Notes: generated from the sequence alone by a model not told the origin. Shown: positions 8,434 through 17,923, numbered from the stretch's first letter. The stretch is DNA of 64,000 nt from Nonomuraea aurantiaca (GCF_020215705.1 NZ_JAIWNB010000038.1:1-64000), one strand, 5' to 3'. Program-made: numbers and translations.

Positions 8434-11127
8434 TCAAAGCATGTCGTCTTCGGCTACGGGCGCCTTCTGTAGAACTACTAGTCGCGCCAGATCCGTACGG
8501 GACCCGATGCCCAGCTTCGGATAGATCTTGTACAGGTGATACTCGACCGTGCGCGGGCTCAGGAAGAGCTGGGCGGCGATCTGCTTGCTCGACAACCCAT
8601 CGGCGACCAGGCCCGCGATGCGCAGTTCCTGCGGGGTCAGCGCGTCGAGCACGGCCGCGGGCGGGGCCTGCCCGCTCTCGCCCGCCACCCGCAGCTCCTC
8701 CCGCGCGCGCCGCGCCCATGGCCGGGCGCCCGCCCGTTCGAACGTCTCCCACGCCGTCCGCAGATGCGTCCGCGCCTCGCCCGGCCGCTGCGTCCGGCGC
8801 AGGCGCTCACCCAGCAGCAGGGCCGTCCGCGCCGCCTCGAACGGATTGGTGTGCAGCCGCAGCGCCTCGCCGAAGGCGTCCTCGGACGACTCGACCAGGC
8901 CACGGCAACGGGCCAGCAGGGCGTGCGACTCGGCCGTGGCGGCGTGCGTCGACCACTGCTCGTACGCGGCGAGCGCCGCCCGGGCGCCCGCCTCGTCGCC
9001 CGCGCCCACGGCGGCCTCGACGCGGTCCGGGGTCGCCCGCCACACCACGGTCGGATGCCCGGCACCCGGTCCTGCCGCGGCGATGGCCGTGAAACGGTCA
9101 TGCGCCGCCGCGAACCGGCCCAGGCACAGGTCGAGCAGCGCCAGCGCGTACGAGGCGACGCCCGCGCGCAACCCGACCCGGTGGGGGACGGCGATGGCCA
9201 GCGCCTCGCGGGCCTGCCGCTCGCAGGGCTCCTCCTCGCCCCGCAGCGCCGCCAGCACCGCCAGGTTGGCCAGGTGCGCCGCCACCGTGTTCTCATACCC
9301 GGCCTCACGAGCCAGCTCCAGGCCCTCCTCGGAGACGGCCTGGCTGCGCGCCAGCCGCCCCGCGATGCGCTCGGCCGTCGCCACGAACTCCAGCACGACC
9401 GGCAGCTGCCCGCTCATCCCCGAGACCCTGGCCACCCGCCCGGCCCGACCGGCCATCTCCGCCGCCAGGTCCGCCTCGCCCAGGTAGCTGGCCGCGGCCG
9501 CCGCCCACAGGTACTCCGCCGCGTCCGCCAGCTCGCCCACCCTGGCCAGCGCCCGCCGCAGCAGGCCCGGCCCGGCAGCGTCGCCGTCCAGCGTCAAGCC
9601 GATCCCGGCCACCGTGTCCCGCAAGAACCCCTCAGGATGCGCCGCGGCCCGCCGGCCGAGCTCGGCGATGGCCGCAGTGTCGCCGACATACGAGGCCGCC
9701 TCTGAGGCGTCGGCCAGCATGGCCAGGCTCTCACCCGCCGCCAGGATCCGTACGGCTTCGGCGGCGTTGCCCGAGTTCAGCTCGAACCGGCCCCGGAGCT
9801 GGGCGATCTCCATGGCGAGCATGGCGTCCCCGCCGGCCCGTTCTCGCGCCTCGGCCAGCAGCGACTCCGCCTGTCCAGGGCGGCCGCCGAGCCAGGCCGC
9901 GACGGCGGCGTCTTTCAGGCGGACGGCACGGGCGCGTGGCTCGGGGGTCAGCTCGGCGGCCCTGGCCAGGGCGGTGGCGGCGGCGCCGTAGCCGCCACGG
10001 TCACGCGCCCGGTCCGCGGCGGCCACCAGCGCGGCGGCGACCTGCTCGTCCTGCCCCAGGGCCGCTTCTGCCAGGTGCCAGGCGCGGCGGTCGTCCGAGG
10101 TCAGCTCCGCGAGGACGGCGTGCACGCGGCGGACGTCGGCGGGGGCGGCCGCCTCGTGCACCGCGGATCGGATGAGCGGATGGCGAAAGCGCACGCTCGT
10201 GCCCGACACCCCGGCCAGCCCGGACTCCTCCAGCTCAGCCAGCGCCACCCGCGTGCTCGTACCGGGCCGTACCGCTTGCTCGGCGAACAGCCGGGCGGTG
10301 GCGCGCAGGACCAGGTCGAGGTCGGCCTCGACGGCGGCGGCCAGGGCGACCAGCCGAGCAGGGGCGGACAGCGCGGCCACCCGATCACCGAAGAGCCGGG
10401 CGCCACCGGGCAGCGGGTCGGGCAGCGGTTCGCGGCCGGCGAGCTGCGCGCGTGTCAGGCGAGCGGCGACCTCGCCCAGGGCGAGCGGGTTCGCGCGGGT
10501 CAACGTGACCAGCTCCCGTGCCACCTGGGCGGGCAGCTCACCGCAGCGCGACTCCAGCAATTCGGCCGCGGCGGACTCGGGCAGGCCGGGCACGTTCATC
10601 GTCAGCGGTACACCCTTGACAGCAGCGTCCCCGCGCACGGCGAACAGCATCGCGATCCGTTCCGTCCCCAACCGCCTGGCGGCGAACAGCAGCGCGTCGG
10701 CCGAAGCCCGGTCCACCCACTGGAAGTCGTCGATCACGCAGATCAGCCCGTCCGGCGCGGCGGCCTCGGCCAGCAGCGAGAGCACGCCGGCCCCCACCAG
10801 GAACCGATCGCCGGCACTGCCCTCGGCAAGCCCCAGGGCCGCGCTCACCGCCACGCGCTGCGGCTCGGGCAGCGCGTCGAGCGAGCCGGTCACCGGCCAC
10901 AGCACCTGGTGCAGCGCCGCGAACGCGAGGTCGGACTCCGACTCGACGCCGGTGGTCCGCAACACCCGCATCGCGCCACCGCGCGCGGCCGCCGCGTCAA
11001 GCAGGGCGGTCTTGCCCGCTCCCGCCGTGCCCCGCAACACCACCGCGCCCCCGAAGCCATCGCGGGCCCGCGCGATCACCTCGTCGAGTGCGCTGATCTC
11101 CACAGCTCTTCCATAAAGCACGAACAC
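8434..11127 (-). CDS. LAL-type (large ATP-binding) LuxR-family regulator
   Basis: 897 residues. An N-terminal AAA ATPase has Walker A GTAGAGKT at residues 33-40 and Walker B LICVIDDFQWVD near residue 130. A long helical TPR-like middle follows, then a C-terminal LuxR HTH at about 825-885 (LTPQELRIAGLVADGLSSKQIAAQLFLSPRTVEYHL, given as motif only). This is the MalT/LAL architecture. The start is GTG 11127, with GTG 11121 an alternative. The adjacent alpha/beta hydrolase is the probable operon partner. Such regulators often activate secondary metabolism or sugar use, but no target is evident here. Confidence 0.92.
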   Translation of the reverse strand: MFVLYGRAVEISALDEVIARARDGFGGAVVLRGTAGAGKTALLDAAAARGGAMRVLRTTGVESESDLAFAALHQVLWPVTGSLDALPEPQRVAVSAALGLAEGSAGDRFLVGAGVLSLLAEAAAPDGLICVIDDFQWVDRASADALLFAARRLGTERIAMLFAVRGDAAVKGVPLTMNVPGLPESAAAELLESRCGELPAQVARELVTLTRANPLALGEVAARLTRAQLAGREPLPDPLPGGARLFGDRVAALSAPARLVALAAAVEADLDLVLRATARLFAEQAVRPGTSTRVALAELEESGLAGVSGTSVRFRHPLIRSAVHEAAAPADVRRVHAVLAELTSDDRRAWHLAEAALGQDEQVAAALVAAADRARDRGGYGAAATALARAAELTPEPRARAVRLKDAAVAAWLGGRPGQAESLLAEARERAGGDAMLAMEIAQLRGRFELNSGNAAEAVRILAAGESLAMLADASEAASYVGDTAAIAELGRRAAAHPEGFLRDTVAGIGLTLDGDAAGPGLLRRALARVGELADAAEYLWAAAAASYLGEADLAAEMAGRAGRVARVSGMSGQLPVVLEFVATAERIAGRLARSQAVSEEGLELAREAGYENTVAAHLANLAVLAALRGEEEPCERQAREALAIAVPHRVGLRAGVASYALALLDLCLGRFAAAHDRFTAIAAAGPGAGHPTVVWRATPDRVEAAVGAGDEAGARAALAAYEQWSTHAATAESHALLARCRGLVESSEDAFGEALRLHTNPFEAARTALLLGERLRRTQRPGEARTHLRTAWETFERAGARPWARRAREELRVAGESGQAPPAAVLDALTPQELRIAGLVADGLSSKQIAAQLFLSPRTVEYHLYKIYPKLGIGSRTDLARLVVLQKAPVAEDDML

Positions 11128-11195
11128 CCACTGTAGGAGGCCCGCATGCCGCCTCGTCCCCTACGACCATGGGTTGACAACGGACGGCCGCATAC

Positions 11196-11231
11196 AACAC
11201 CCTTTCACTACTCAAATAGTGAAAGGGTGTT
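11196..11231. promoter_or_regulatory. Perfect 15-bp inverted repeat at the gntR start
   Basis: AACACCCTTTCACTA (11196-11210) and its exact complement (11217-11231) flank the 6-bp spacer ctcaaa. The right arm contains the GAAAGGG ribosome-binding sequence and abuts the TTG start of the GntR gene. A -35-like TTGACA lies at 11174-11179. Binding here would block both promoter and translation signals, as expected for autoregulation. Confidence 0.75.
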
Positions 11232-11627
11232 TTGTTGATCGAGTTCAACCTGGACCGAGGCTCGGGGGTTTCGACGTACCTGCAGCTCGTTCACCAGGTC
11301 AGACAGGCGCTCCGGCTCGGTACGCTGCGGCCCGGCGACCAATTGCCGACCGCCCGCGAGGTGGTCGAGAGCCTTGCCATCAACCCCAACACCGTGCTCA
11401 AGGCGTACCGGGAGCTGGAGCGCGAAGGGCTGGTCGAGGGCCGGCCGGGGATGGGGACGTTCGTCCGGCAGGGCATCGCGGGTGCCACGCTCGCCGAGCA
11501 CACGCGGCTGCGGCGCGGCCTGGAGGCGTGGGTGCGCGACGCCCGCGTGGCCGGGCTCGATCAGGAGGACCTGCGGGCGCTGTTCAATGTGGTCCTGGCC
11601 GACGCCGCGAAGGAGGGCGTGGCGTGA
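11232..11627 (+). CDS. GntR-family regulator (YtrA-like)
   Basis: 131 residues. An N-terminal GntR winged helix (residues 10-80, LPTAREVVESLAINPNTVLKAYRELEREGLVEGRPGMGTF) is followed by a short C-terminal tail rather than a large effector domain. That is the YtrA subfamily layout, which typically controls a linked ABC exporter. The start is TTG 11232 or 11235 immediately after the palindrome. The stop overlaps the GTG of the ATPase gene by four bases, so gntR, ATPase and permease form one operon. Confidence 0.9.
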   Translation: MLIEFNLDRGSGVSTYLQLVHQVRQALRLGTLRPGDQLPTAREVVESLAINPNTVLKAYRELEREGLVEGRPGMGTFVRQGIAGATLAEHTRLRRGLEAWVRDARVAGLDQEDLRALFNVVLADAAKEGVA

Positions 11628-12469
11628 GTCCCGCGCTGGAGGCGACCGGGCTGGGGGTCCGCTTTCGCCGCACGTGGGTGTTGCGCGACTGCTCGCTGTC
11701 CGTGCCCACGGGACGTGTGGCGGCGCTCGTCGGGCCCAACGGCGCGGGCAAGACCACGATCATGCACACGGCCGTCGGCCTGCTGCGCCCCGCGCTGGGA
11801 AGCGTCCGCGTGGCCGGCGAGGCGGCGTTCGTGGCACAGGACAAGCCGCTGTACGACAGCTTCACCGTCGCCGAGATGCTCGCCTTCGGCCGCCGCATGA
11901 ACACCCGCTGGGACGACACCGCCGCTGCCGGCCGGCTCGCCGGGCTGGGCATCCCGCTGGAGCGGAAGGTGGGCGGGCTGTCGGGCGGGCAGCAGGCGCA
12001 GGTGGCGGTCACGCTGGCGCTGGCCTGCCGCCCCGACCTGCTTGTCCTGGACGAACCGCTGGCCAACCTCGACCCCCTCGCCCGCCACGACGTGATGCGC
12101 TCGATCATGGCGGAGGTGGCCGGGCGGGAGCTGACCGTGCTGCTGTCCTCGCACGTCGTCTCCGATCTGGAGGAGACGTGTGACTGGCTGATCGTGCTGA
12201 ACGGCGGCCGGCTGCAGGTCAGCGGTGACATCGAGGAACTGCTCGACGGACATCTCGTGCTCACCGGGCCGGACGGCGCGTCCGCGGCGGGCACGCAGGT
12301 GGTGGGCGCGAGCCGTACCGGCAGGCAGGTCAGCATGCTGGTCAGGGGCGCTCCCCCGCTGGACCCGCGCTGGCAGGCGCGGCGCCCCGGGCTGGAGGAG
12401 CTCGTCATGGGCTACCTGCGCAGCCCCGAGTCGGCGGCGCTGCCGGGCCTGACGGGGGTGGGCGCGTGA
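11624..12469 (+). CDS. ABC transporter ATP-binding protein (YtrA-linked exporter)
   Basis: 281 residues. Walker A is GPNGAGKTT at residues 37-45, the signature is LSGGQQAQVAVTLAL, Walker B is LLVLDEPLA, and the switch His is in LLSSHVVSDLEE. It starts at GTG 11624 inside the gntR stop and overlaps the permease start. The arrangement resembles ytrA-ytrB operons, which in Bacillus respond to cell-envelope antibiotics. That role is inferred only by analogy. Confidence 0.9.
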   Translation: MSPALEATGLGVRFRRTWVLRDCSLSVPTGRVAALVGPNGAGKTTIMHTAVGLLRPALGSVRVAGEAAFVAQDKPLYDSFTVAEMLAFGRRMNTRWDDTAAAGRLAGLGIPLERKVGGLSGGQQAQVAVTLALACRPDLLVLDEPLANLDPLARHDVMRSIMAEVAGRELTVLLSSHVVSDLEETCDWLIVLNGGRLQVSGDIEELLDGHLVLTGPDGASAAGTQVVGASRTGRQVSMLVRGAPPLDPRWQARRPGLEELVMGYLRSPESAALPGLTGVGA

Positions 12470-13428
12470 TCTGGGTGACGTGGCGCCAGCACCGGGCGCA
12501 GCTCCTCGTGACGGCGGGCTTCCTGGCGCTGCTGGGCGTGCTGCTGCTGGGTTCGGCGCTGGAGGCGAGCCGGTACGTGGCCGAGCACGCCCCGCCCGGC
12601 TGCCCGGGGCCCGCGGTGGCGTGCGGAGACCTGGCGGCGGCGCTCGGACAGCGTTACAACGCGGCCTACTCAGTGTTCGGATGGATGCCGCTCGTGGCGC
12701 CGGCGTTGATCGGGGCGTTCTGGGGCGCGCCGCTGCTCGGCCGCGAGTACGAGCGCGGCACCCACCGCCTGGCCTGGACCCAGTCCGTGCCCGTGCGGCG
12801 ATGGCTGGCGGTCAAGCTGTCGCTCCTGGGCGGGGCGGTCGTGGCGGGCGGGCTGCTGCTGTCTCTCATGGTGAGCCTGTGGCGGCCGGTGTTCAGGACG
12901 GGAGTCGACTCCACGTTCGGCAACATCGGGGTGTTCAACATGGTCGGCGTGGAGCCGGCGGCGTGGTGGCTGTACGCGTTCGCGCTCGGCACCGCGGCCG
13001 GCACCCTGTTCCGGCGTACGCTGCCGGCGATGGCGCTGGTCGTGGCCGGGGTGGCGGCGACGATGTTCACGCTGTTCCAGCTGAGCGACCACTACGCCGA
13101 GCCGGTGCGTACGGAGCTGTCCGGCACCGTGCTGCTGGATGATCCCGACGCCCGGCTGGTGAGCGCCGCCTGGGTGGAGCCGTCCGGGAGAGAGGTCGCC
13201 GAGCCGGTCGGCAGCGGCTGCCCGCGCCGGGTGGACATGGGGCAGAGCAGCAAGAACGCTGAGGCATGGCAGGCGTGCCTGTTCGGCAAGGGTTACCGGT
13301 ACGCGGTGTACCACCACCCGCCGTCGAGGTTCTGGCGCTTCCAGTGGACCGAGGCGGCGATCCTGACGCTCACGTCGGCGGCTTTGGTCGGCCTGGCCGT
13401 ACACCGCACCCTGCGCCGCCCCGGCTGA
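12466..13428 (+). CDS. ABC exporter membrane subunit
   Basis: 320 residues with about six hydrophobic segments and an extracytoplasmic portion containing Cys residues (CPGPAVACGD near residue 45; GSGCPRRV and WQACLFGKGYRY near 240-270). Segment LIGAFWGAPLLGREYERGTHRLAWTQSVPVRRW is typical of actinobacterial ABC transporter permeases linked to YtrA regulators. The GTG start at 12466 overlaps the ATPase stop. It completes a three-gene exporter operon. Confidence 0.85.
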   Translation: MIWVTWRQHRAQLLVTAGFLALLGVLLLGSALEASRYVAEHAPPGCPGPAVACGDLAAALGQRYNAAYSVFGWMPLVAPALIGAFWGAPLLGREYERGTHRLAWTQSVPVRRWLAVKLSLLGGAVVAGGLLLSLMVSLWRPVFRTGVDSTFGNIGVFNMVGVEPAAWWLYAFALGTAAGTLFRRTLPAMALVVAGVAATMFTLFQLSDHYAEPVRTELSGTVLLDDPDARLVSAAWVEPSGREVAEPVGSGCPRRVDMGQSSKNAEAWQACLFGKGYRYAVYHHPPSRFWRFQWTEAAILTLTSAALVGLAVHRTLRRPG

Positions 13429-13559
13429 CAGGTCCACGGTGGCGGCGGCCTGACCTGAACGGCCTGCCCCCCAGCCACAGCAGCCGCTGATACCCGGCCG
13501 CCGACGGTAGCCGCCCAAGTCCGATCGGTGTGGAAAACCGCCGATTCCGAAAACCCCTT

Positions 13560-13591
13560 GCCCAATGGTCAAGAAACGTTGACCATTGGGC
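13560..13591. promoter_or_regulatory. Perfect 13-bp inverted repeat before the ArsR-type gene
   Basis: GCCCAATGGTCAA (13560-13572) and its exact complement (13579-13591) flank gaaacg. The repeat ends 2 bp before the ATG at 13594, so it covers the ribosome-binding region; the transcript may be very short-leadered. It is the likely operator for the HTH regulator and its MFS partner. Confidence 0.75.
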
Positions 13592-13593
13592 GC

Positions 13594-14133
13594 ATGCCTA
13601 CCGACGATCCTCCTGAGACGTTCCACGTCACCACTGACGAGCAGCTACGCGCCGTCTCCAACCTCACGCGTCACCGGATCATGGCCGTGCTCCGCTTCGA
13701 GCCCGCGACGATCACGCAGATCGCCGAGCGATTGGGTCTTGCGAAGGGAAGTTCCAGCTACCACGTACGGCTGCTCGAACGGGCCGGCCTGGTGAAGGTG
13801 GTACGAACACGGAAGGTCCGCGGAGTCACCGAGCGCTACTACGCAATGGCCGCGCGGGCGATCGTGCTGCCGGATCCGGGCCAGGGAGGGCCGGATGTGC
13901 TGATGCGGCATGCGGTGGCGGACCTGGAGGCGGCGCCGGTGGATGGCGCGCGGCACGTACGGATGGCGCATCTACGCCTCACCGAGGAGCAGTTCGCGGA
14001 GCTGGGGGCGCGGCTGCAGGCACTCGCGGACGAATACCAGGAACTGTCCGATCCCTCGCTGCCGGACGCGTCACTCGTCTTCGCACTGTTCCATCCGGCA
14101 CCGCGCGAGCAGGCCGAGAGGGACGCCAAGTGA
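13594..14133 (+). CDS. ArsR-type winged-helix regulator
   Basis: 179 residues. An ArsR/HTH_20 winged helix occupies residues 15-90 (ITQIAERLGLAKGSSSYHVRLLERAGLVKVV), and a helical C-terminal region probably mediates dimerisation. There is no metal-binding Cys motif, so it is not a metal sensor of the ArsR/SmtB type. It lies directly behind a perfect palindrome and overlaps the MFS gene by four bases (GTGA), which suggests local repression of the efflux gene. Confidence 0.88.
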   Translation: MPTDDPPETFHVTTDEQLRAVSNLTRHRIMAVLRFEPATITQIAERLGLAKGSSSYHVRLLERAGLVKVVRTRKVRGVTERYYAMAARAIVLPDPGQGGPDVLMRHAVADLEAAPVDGARHVRMAHLRLTEEQFAELGARLQALADEYQELSDPSLPDASLVFALFHPAPREQAERDAK

Positions 14134-15416
14134 ACTCAGACGTTCGAAAGTTGCCGACCGGGTTCGGACGGCTGTGGACCGCGCAGACGGTGTCCTCGCT
14201 CGGTGACGGGGTGTCGCATGCCGCGCTGCCGCTGCTCGCGTTGACGTTGACGCGGGATCCGATGGGGCTGGCCGTCGTCACGGCCGCCGGAACGCTGCCG
14301 TGGCTGATCTTCGGGGTGCTCGGCGGTGCGCTGGTGGACCGCTGGGACCGTCGGCGCACGATGTGGGTCACGGACGCGGCGCGTGCGCTGCTGCTCGCGG
14401 TACCGGCGGCGGCGGCCGCGCTCGACGTGCTGAGCATTCCCCTGCTCGCGGCCGCCGCCTTCCTGCTCGGCCTCGGCGGACTCTTCTTTGACACGGCCGC
14501 CACGGCCTATCTGCCGGATCTGCTCGGCCGCGACCCCGTGCTCCTGGAGCGCGCCAACTCCCGCCTGCGCGGCACCCAGACCGCCGCGTCCGGCTTCGCG
14601 GGGCCGCCCGCGGGCAGTGCCCTGCTCGCACTCGGGCGGGCGGTTCCGCTGCTCGCCGACGCGGTGTCGTTCGCGCTCTCCGCGCTGCTCGTACGGTCGC
14701 TGCCTGCCCTGCCCCGGCCCGTACCGCAGGCCCATGAGTCGCTGCTGCGGCAGGCGCGGGCCGGCGCCTCGTACGTATTCAAGGATCAGTTGCTGCTCGG
14801 GCTCGCGCTACGTCCGGCGGTCGGGAACATCGCCTTCATGGCCGTGGAGACCGTACTCGCGCTCTTCGCGCACGATCGTCTCGGCATCGACACCTTCGGC
14901 TTCGGCCTGCTCCTCACGGCGGAGGCCACCGGCGGACTGCTCGGCGCGGCCATCGCCTCCTTCCTCGGCCGACGACTCGGCACCGGCACCGCACTGACCT
15001 GCACGGCCGCCGTCGAGGGACTCGCCATCCTGGGCCTTGCCGCCGCCCCGAACCCGTACGTCGCCGGCCTCGCGCTCGCCGTCTGCGGCGCGGGCATGGG
15101 CGCCACGATGGTGCTCGCCCCCTCCCTCCGACAGGCGATCGTCCCCGCCCACCTGATGGGCCGGGTCGCCTCAACCTCCCGCATGCTCGCCATGTGCGCC
15201 GCCCCGTTCGGCGCCTTCCTCGGCGGCTGGCTGGCCACCACCTACGACGTACGCACCCCGCTCTACACCGCCGCCGGCCTCCTCCTCGCCATGACCGCCG
15301 TCACGTCGACCATGACCGGCAACCGCCGGGTCGAGGCGGCGTTGCGTGCCGCCGCCCCGGCCGGTGATCCAGATCACCGGGAATCCCGTGAACCCGTTCA
15401 GGAGGGCGCCATTTAG
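14130..15416 (+). CDS. MFS transporter (probable drug efflux)
   Basis: 428 residues with twelve predicted membrane segments and an MFS_3/enterobactin-exporter-like fold. The loop 2-3 motif is GALVDRWDRRRTMW near residue 70. It starts at GTG 14130 inside the stop of the ArsR-type gene and is probably co-regulated by it. The substrate is unknown; efflux of a small toxic compound is the usual role in this arrangement. Confidence 0.9.
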   Translation: MNSDVRKLPTGFGRLWTAQTVSSLGDGVSHAALPLLALTLTRDPMGLAVVTAAGTLPWLIFGVLGGALVDRWDRRRTMWVTDAARALLLAVPAAAAALDVLSIPLLAAAAFLLGLGGLFFDTAATAYLPDLLGRDPVLLERANSRLRGTQTAASGFAGPPAGSALLALGRAVPLLADAVSFALSALLVRSLPALPRPVPQAHESLLRQARAGASYVFKDQLLLGLALRPAVGNIAFMAVETVLALFAHDRLGIDTFGFGLLLTAEATGGLLGAAIASFLGRRLGTGTALTCTAAVEGLAILGLAAAPNPYVAGLALAVCGAGMGATMVLAPSLRQAIVPAHLMGRVASTSRMLAMCAAPFGAFLGGWLATTYDVRTPLYTAAGLLLAMTAVTSTMTGNRRVEAALRAAAPAGDPDHRESREPVQEGAI

Positions 15417-15538
15417 GGCTCCGCGAGGTCGTTGAGCCCGTGCTAAGCCCAGCTCGGCTTTCCTCGCCTCGGCCCCCGGAGCCTCGGGCGCCTGGCGCAT
15501 CGCCGTATCGGTGAGCTTTTCGTGGAGGGGGCCGGACA

Positions 15539-16855
15539 TCAGCCCGCGCGCAGCTCCGCCGCGACCGCCCGCTCCCGCAGCTGGGTGGCCTCCGCCCGAG
15601 CCGCCTCCAGCTGAGCACGGGCGTCCTCCAGCCGAGACCGCTCCAGCCGCAGCTCCCCCCGCAACCGATCGCGTTCCTCCACCGCGCCCTCCGCCGTCTC
15701 GCGCGCCTGAGCGATCTCCGCGGCGGCCAGCTCCCGAGCCTTCACCGCGTCGTTCAGGGCGACGGCGCGATCCCGCTGCGCCTCGGCCGCGGCACGTTCG
15801 GCGGTCTCCGCCCGGGTGACGGCCCGTTCCCGCTCCTGCCCGGCCGCCTCCGCCCTGGCCTCGGCCGCGGCCAGGTCCCGCTCGGCCAGCTGCCTGGCCC
15901 GCCTGGCTTCCGTCGCCTCCTCACGTGCGCGATCACGCTCCGCCAGCGCCGCCGCCGCCTCTTTGCGGGCCTGTTCGGCTCGCTCCTCCCCGTCCTTTTC
16001 CGCCCGCACGGCTCGGGCTTCGGCCTCCTTCCGCACCTGTACGACCTGCGCCTGCGCCTCCTCCTCAGCGCGTACCACCCGAGCTTCTGCCGCCGTCTCC
16101 GCTCGTACGGCCCGCGCCTCCGCCTCAGCGGCACGCCCGTCGGCGGCCTCGACCCGCTCCGCCAGCTCCTGAAGGGCCTGATCCCTGGCCCGCTCGGTCA
16201 GCTCCGCCCGCCGTACCGCCTCATCGGCCTGCCGTTCGGCCAGATCGGCCCGGCGCCCGGCCTCCTCGGCCGACTGCAGGGCCTGCCGCTCGGTGCTGGC
16301 CGCCTCCCGCAACGCGGCCAGCGCCTGCTCGCGAGCCCGCTCACCGTCAGCCAGCGCCGTGTCCCGCTCTGCCTCGGCCTCCTCCACGCGCAGCCGCATC
16401 ACGCCGGCCTCCCTGCGCGCGTGCTCCGCAGCCTCCCGCGACAGCCGTACCTGCTCGAACGCCTGCTCCCGTTCAGTACGCGCGATGGCGACCCGCGTGT
16501 GAGCCTCAGCCTGTACGGCGCTGAGCTTCGCCTCGACCCCGGCCGGACTCAATTCCTGGGCCAGCGCCCTGGCCAGGGGCTCGATGGCGGCGCTCAGCCC
16601 GTTTTCCATCCGGTCGTACAGCTGCTCGGCCCGCGCCAGCGCCCCCTCCAGCCCGGGCGTGGCACGGCGCATCTCCCGCTCACGCTTGGCGGCGGCCTGG
16701 CAGTCGCCTTCCGGGCAGTACGCCTTGGGCCGCCCCCTCCCCCGCCGCTGCTCTATCGGGGCTCCACAGTGCAGGCACGGCGTAACCACTGTGGCTTCTG
16801 TGCTGATCTGTCGAGCGCCGGCCTGCGGCGCGCCGTGCTTGTCCGGGATGGTCAC
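15539..16855 (-). CDS. Ala/Glu-rich coiled-coil protein with N-terminal zinc-ribbon-like motif
   Basis: From the GTG at 16855 the protein is 438 residues; the frame stays open to 16987, so the start is uncertain. Residues 25-60 hold a Cys cluster (PCLHCGAPIEQ ... GRPKAYCPEGDC) resembling a zinc finger of the CxxCG/RPKxYC type. The rest, about residues 60-438, is almost continuous coiled coil rich in Ala, Glu and Arg (heptads such as AEAEARAVRAETAAEARVVR). The layout resembles KfrA-like plasmid or mobile-element proteins, but I cannot confirm homology. It sits at the edge of the foreign segment. Confidence 0.6.
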   Translation of the reverse strand: MTIPDKHGAPQAGARQISTEATVVTPCLHCGAPIEQRRGRGRPKAYCPEGDCQAAAKREREMRRATPGLEGALARAEQLYDRMENGLSAAIEPLARALAQELSPAGVEAKLSAVQAEAHTRVAIARTEREQAFEQVRLSREAAEHARREAGVMRLRVEEAEAERDTALADGERAREQALAALREAASTERQALQSAEEAGRRADLAERQADEAVRRAELTERARDQALQELAERVEAADGRAAEAEARAVRAETAAEARVVRAEEEAQAQVVQVRKEAEARAVRAEKDGEERAEQARKEAAAALAERDRAREEATEARRARQLAERDLAAAEARAEAAGQERERAVTRAETAERAAAEAQRDRAVALNDAVKARELAAAEIAQARETAEGAVEERDRLRGELRLERSRLEDARAQLEAARAEATQLRERAVAAELRAG

Positions 16856-17080
16856 TGATCTTGCCTTCTCATAGGAAGTGGCGGATTTCGCGGAACGGGA
16901 CGCCGACAGAGGCGGGCCTTGGGCGGACCCAGAACCTGCCGCGTCTGAAGGCGAACCGTAATCGCCGCCCGCCCGCCCGTCTCTCAATGAACGTGGCGTT
17001 CGAGGAACCCCCTGACCCGTCAGAGACCGACGTGACGAAGACGCCGGGCAAGGCCGCGGCCTCTGCGGCCTCGCGCGACT

Positions 17081-17749
17081 TCACGACGCACCACCACCGA
17101 AATACCGCACGTCATCTGGCATATGTGGCGCATCTGGCGCATCTGGCGCAAGGCGCTCGCGCCAGGGATGTGTGGTGTGCTCGGTCTCCAGCGCCTCGTC
17201 CAGCCAGCGCCGCTGCCCCTTACTCAGCAGCGGGAGGACCGCCTCGAAATCGGCCTCGTCCTTCGGCCGCAGCCCCCTGGATTTGTAGAGCAATTGCACC
17301 TCCGGGACAACCCGCCGGAAACCATCCTGTTCGACGGTCAATCCGGCCAGCGGGCGGCGGATCCGAGGGTCACGCCGGTAGACCCAATCCTCCTCGTCGG
17401 CCTCGTCCAGCATGAGCTGGAACCGCCAAGGGCCGTCCGGATGCTCGCGTACCCAGATGTCGTGCGCCTGCTCGGGCAGCACCTCGCCAAGCGCCCATGG
17501 CCGCAGCGTCTGGGGCACGACCGCGGCGTGTACGTCCCAGCCGTCCAGTAGCCGCCGCACTGCGAGTTGATCCCGACGCAGCAGCGCGATATCGACGTCC
17601 CCGTGCTCGCGGTACGCGTGGCCCACGGCCAGCTCGATGGCGTAGCCGCCGGCCACCCACCACGGCGCCGCCAGCCCGCGCATCAGTGCGACGACCTCGC
17701 CAAGCGGCGCGGCCTCCCAGGGACCCCACGGAGTCTCGATCCTCGCCAT
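17081..17749 (-). CDS. Nucleotidyltransferase, aminoglycoside-2''-adenylyltransferase-like fold
   Basis: 222 residues from the ATG at 17749; upstream ATG 17851 and the open frame to 17923 are alternatives. The motif WWVAGGYAIELAVG followed by HGDVDIALLRRDQ matches the GG...HxDxD core of the ANT(2'')/PF10706-like nucleotidyltransferases, which use paired Asp for metal. A late KDEADFEAVLPLL segment is also typical. Many family members have no proven resistance role, so no substrate is assigned. The 3' end carries 9-bp tandem units (gcgcatctg, about 17127-17152) encoding the repetitive APDAPDAPH tail. Confidence 0.75.
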   Translation of the reverse strand: MARIETPWGPWEAAPLGEVVALMRGLAAPWWVAGGYAIELAVGHAYREHGDVDIALLRRDQLAVRRLLDGWDVHAAVVPQTLRPWALGEVLPEQAHDIWVREHPDGPWRFQLMLDEADEEDWVYRRDPRIRRPLAGLTVEQDGFRRVVPEVQLLYKSRGLRPKDEADFEAVLPLLSKGQRRWLDEALETEHTTHPWRERLAPDAPDAPHMPDDVRYFGGGAS

Positions 17750-17923
17750 CGGCAAATCATGCACGATCACAGCCTCCGTCGTCAGCGCGCACGGCACTCC
17801 AAGCCAAGGGCCCGCCAGGCTCCACGCGACGCTTCCAGAGGGACCGGACATCAGGAGGTCTTCCTCGCCTCTTTGGAGGTGAGCCCCCGCACGGTTCTCG
17901 CGTCCGCCCGTCTCAGTCGCCAC

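Noticed and set aside
17127-17152. 9-bp tandem repeats as a possible regulatory or recombination site
   Set aside because: They are within the coding sequence and simply encode the repetitive Ala-Pro-Asp tail of the nucleotidyltransferase.
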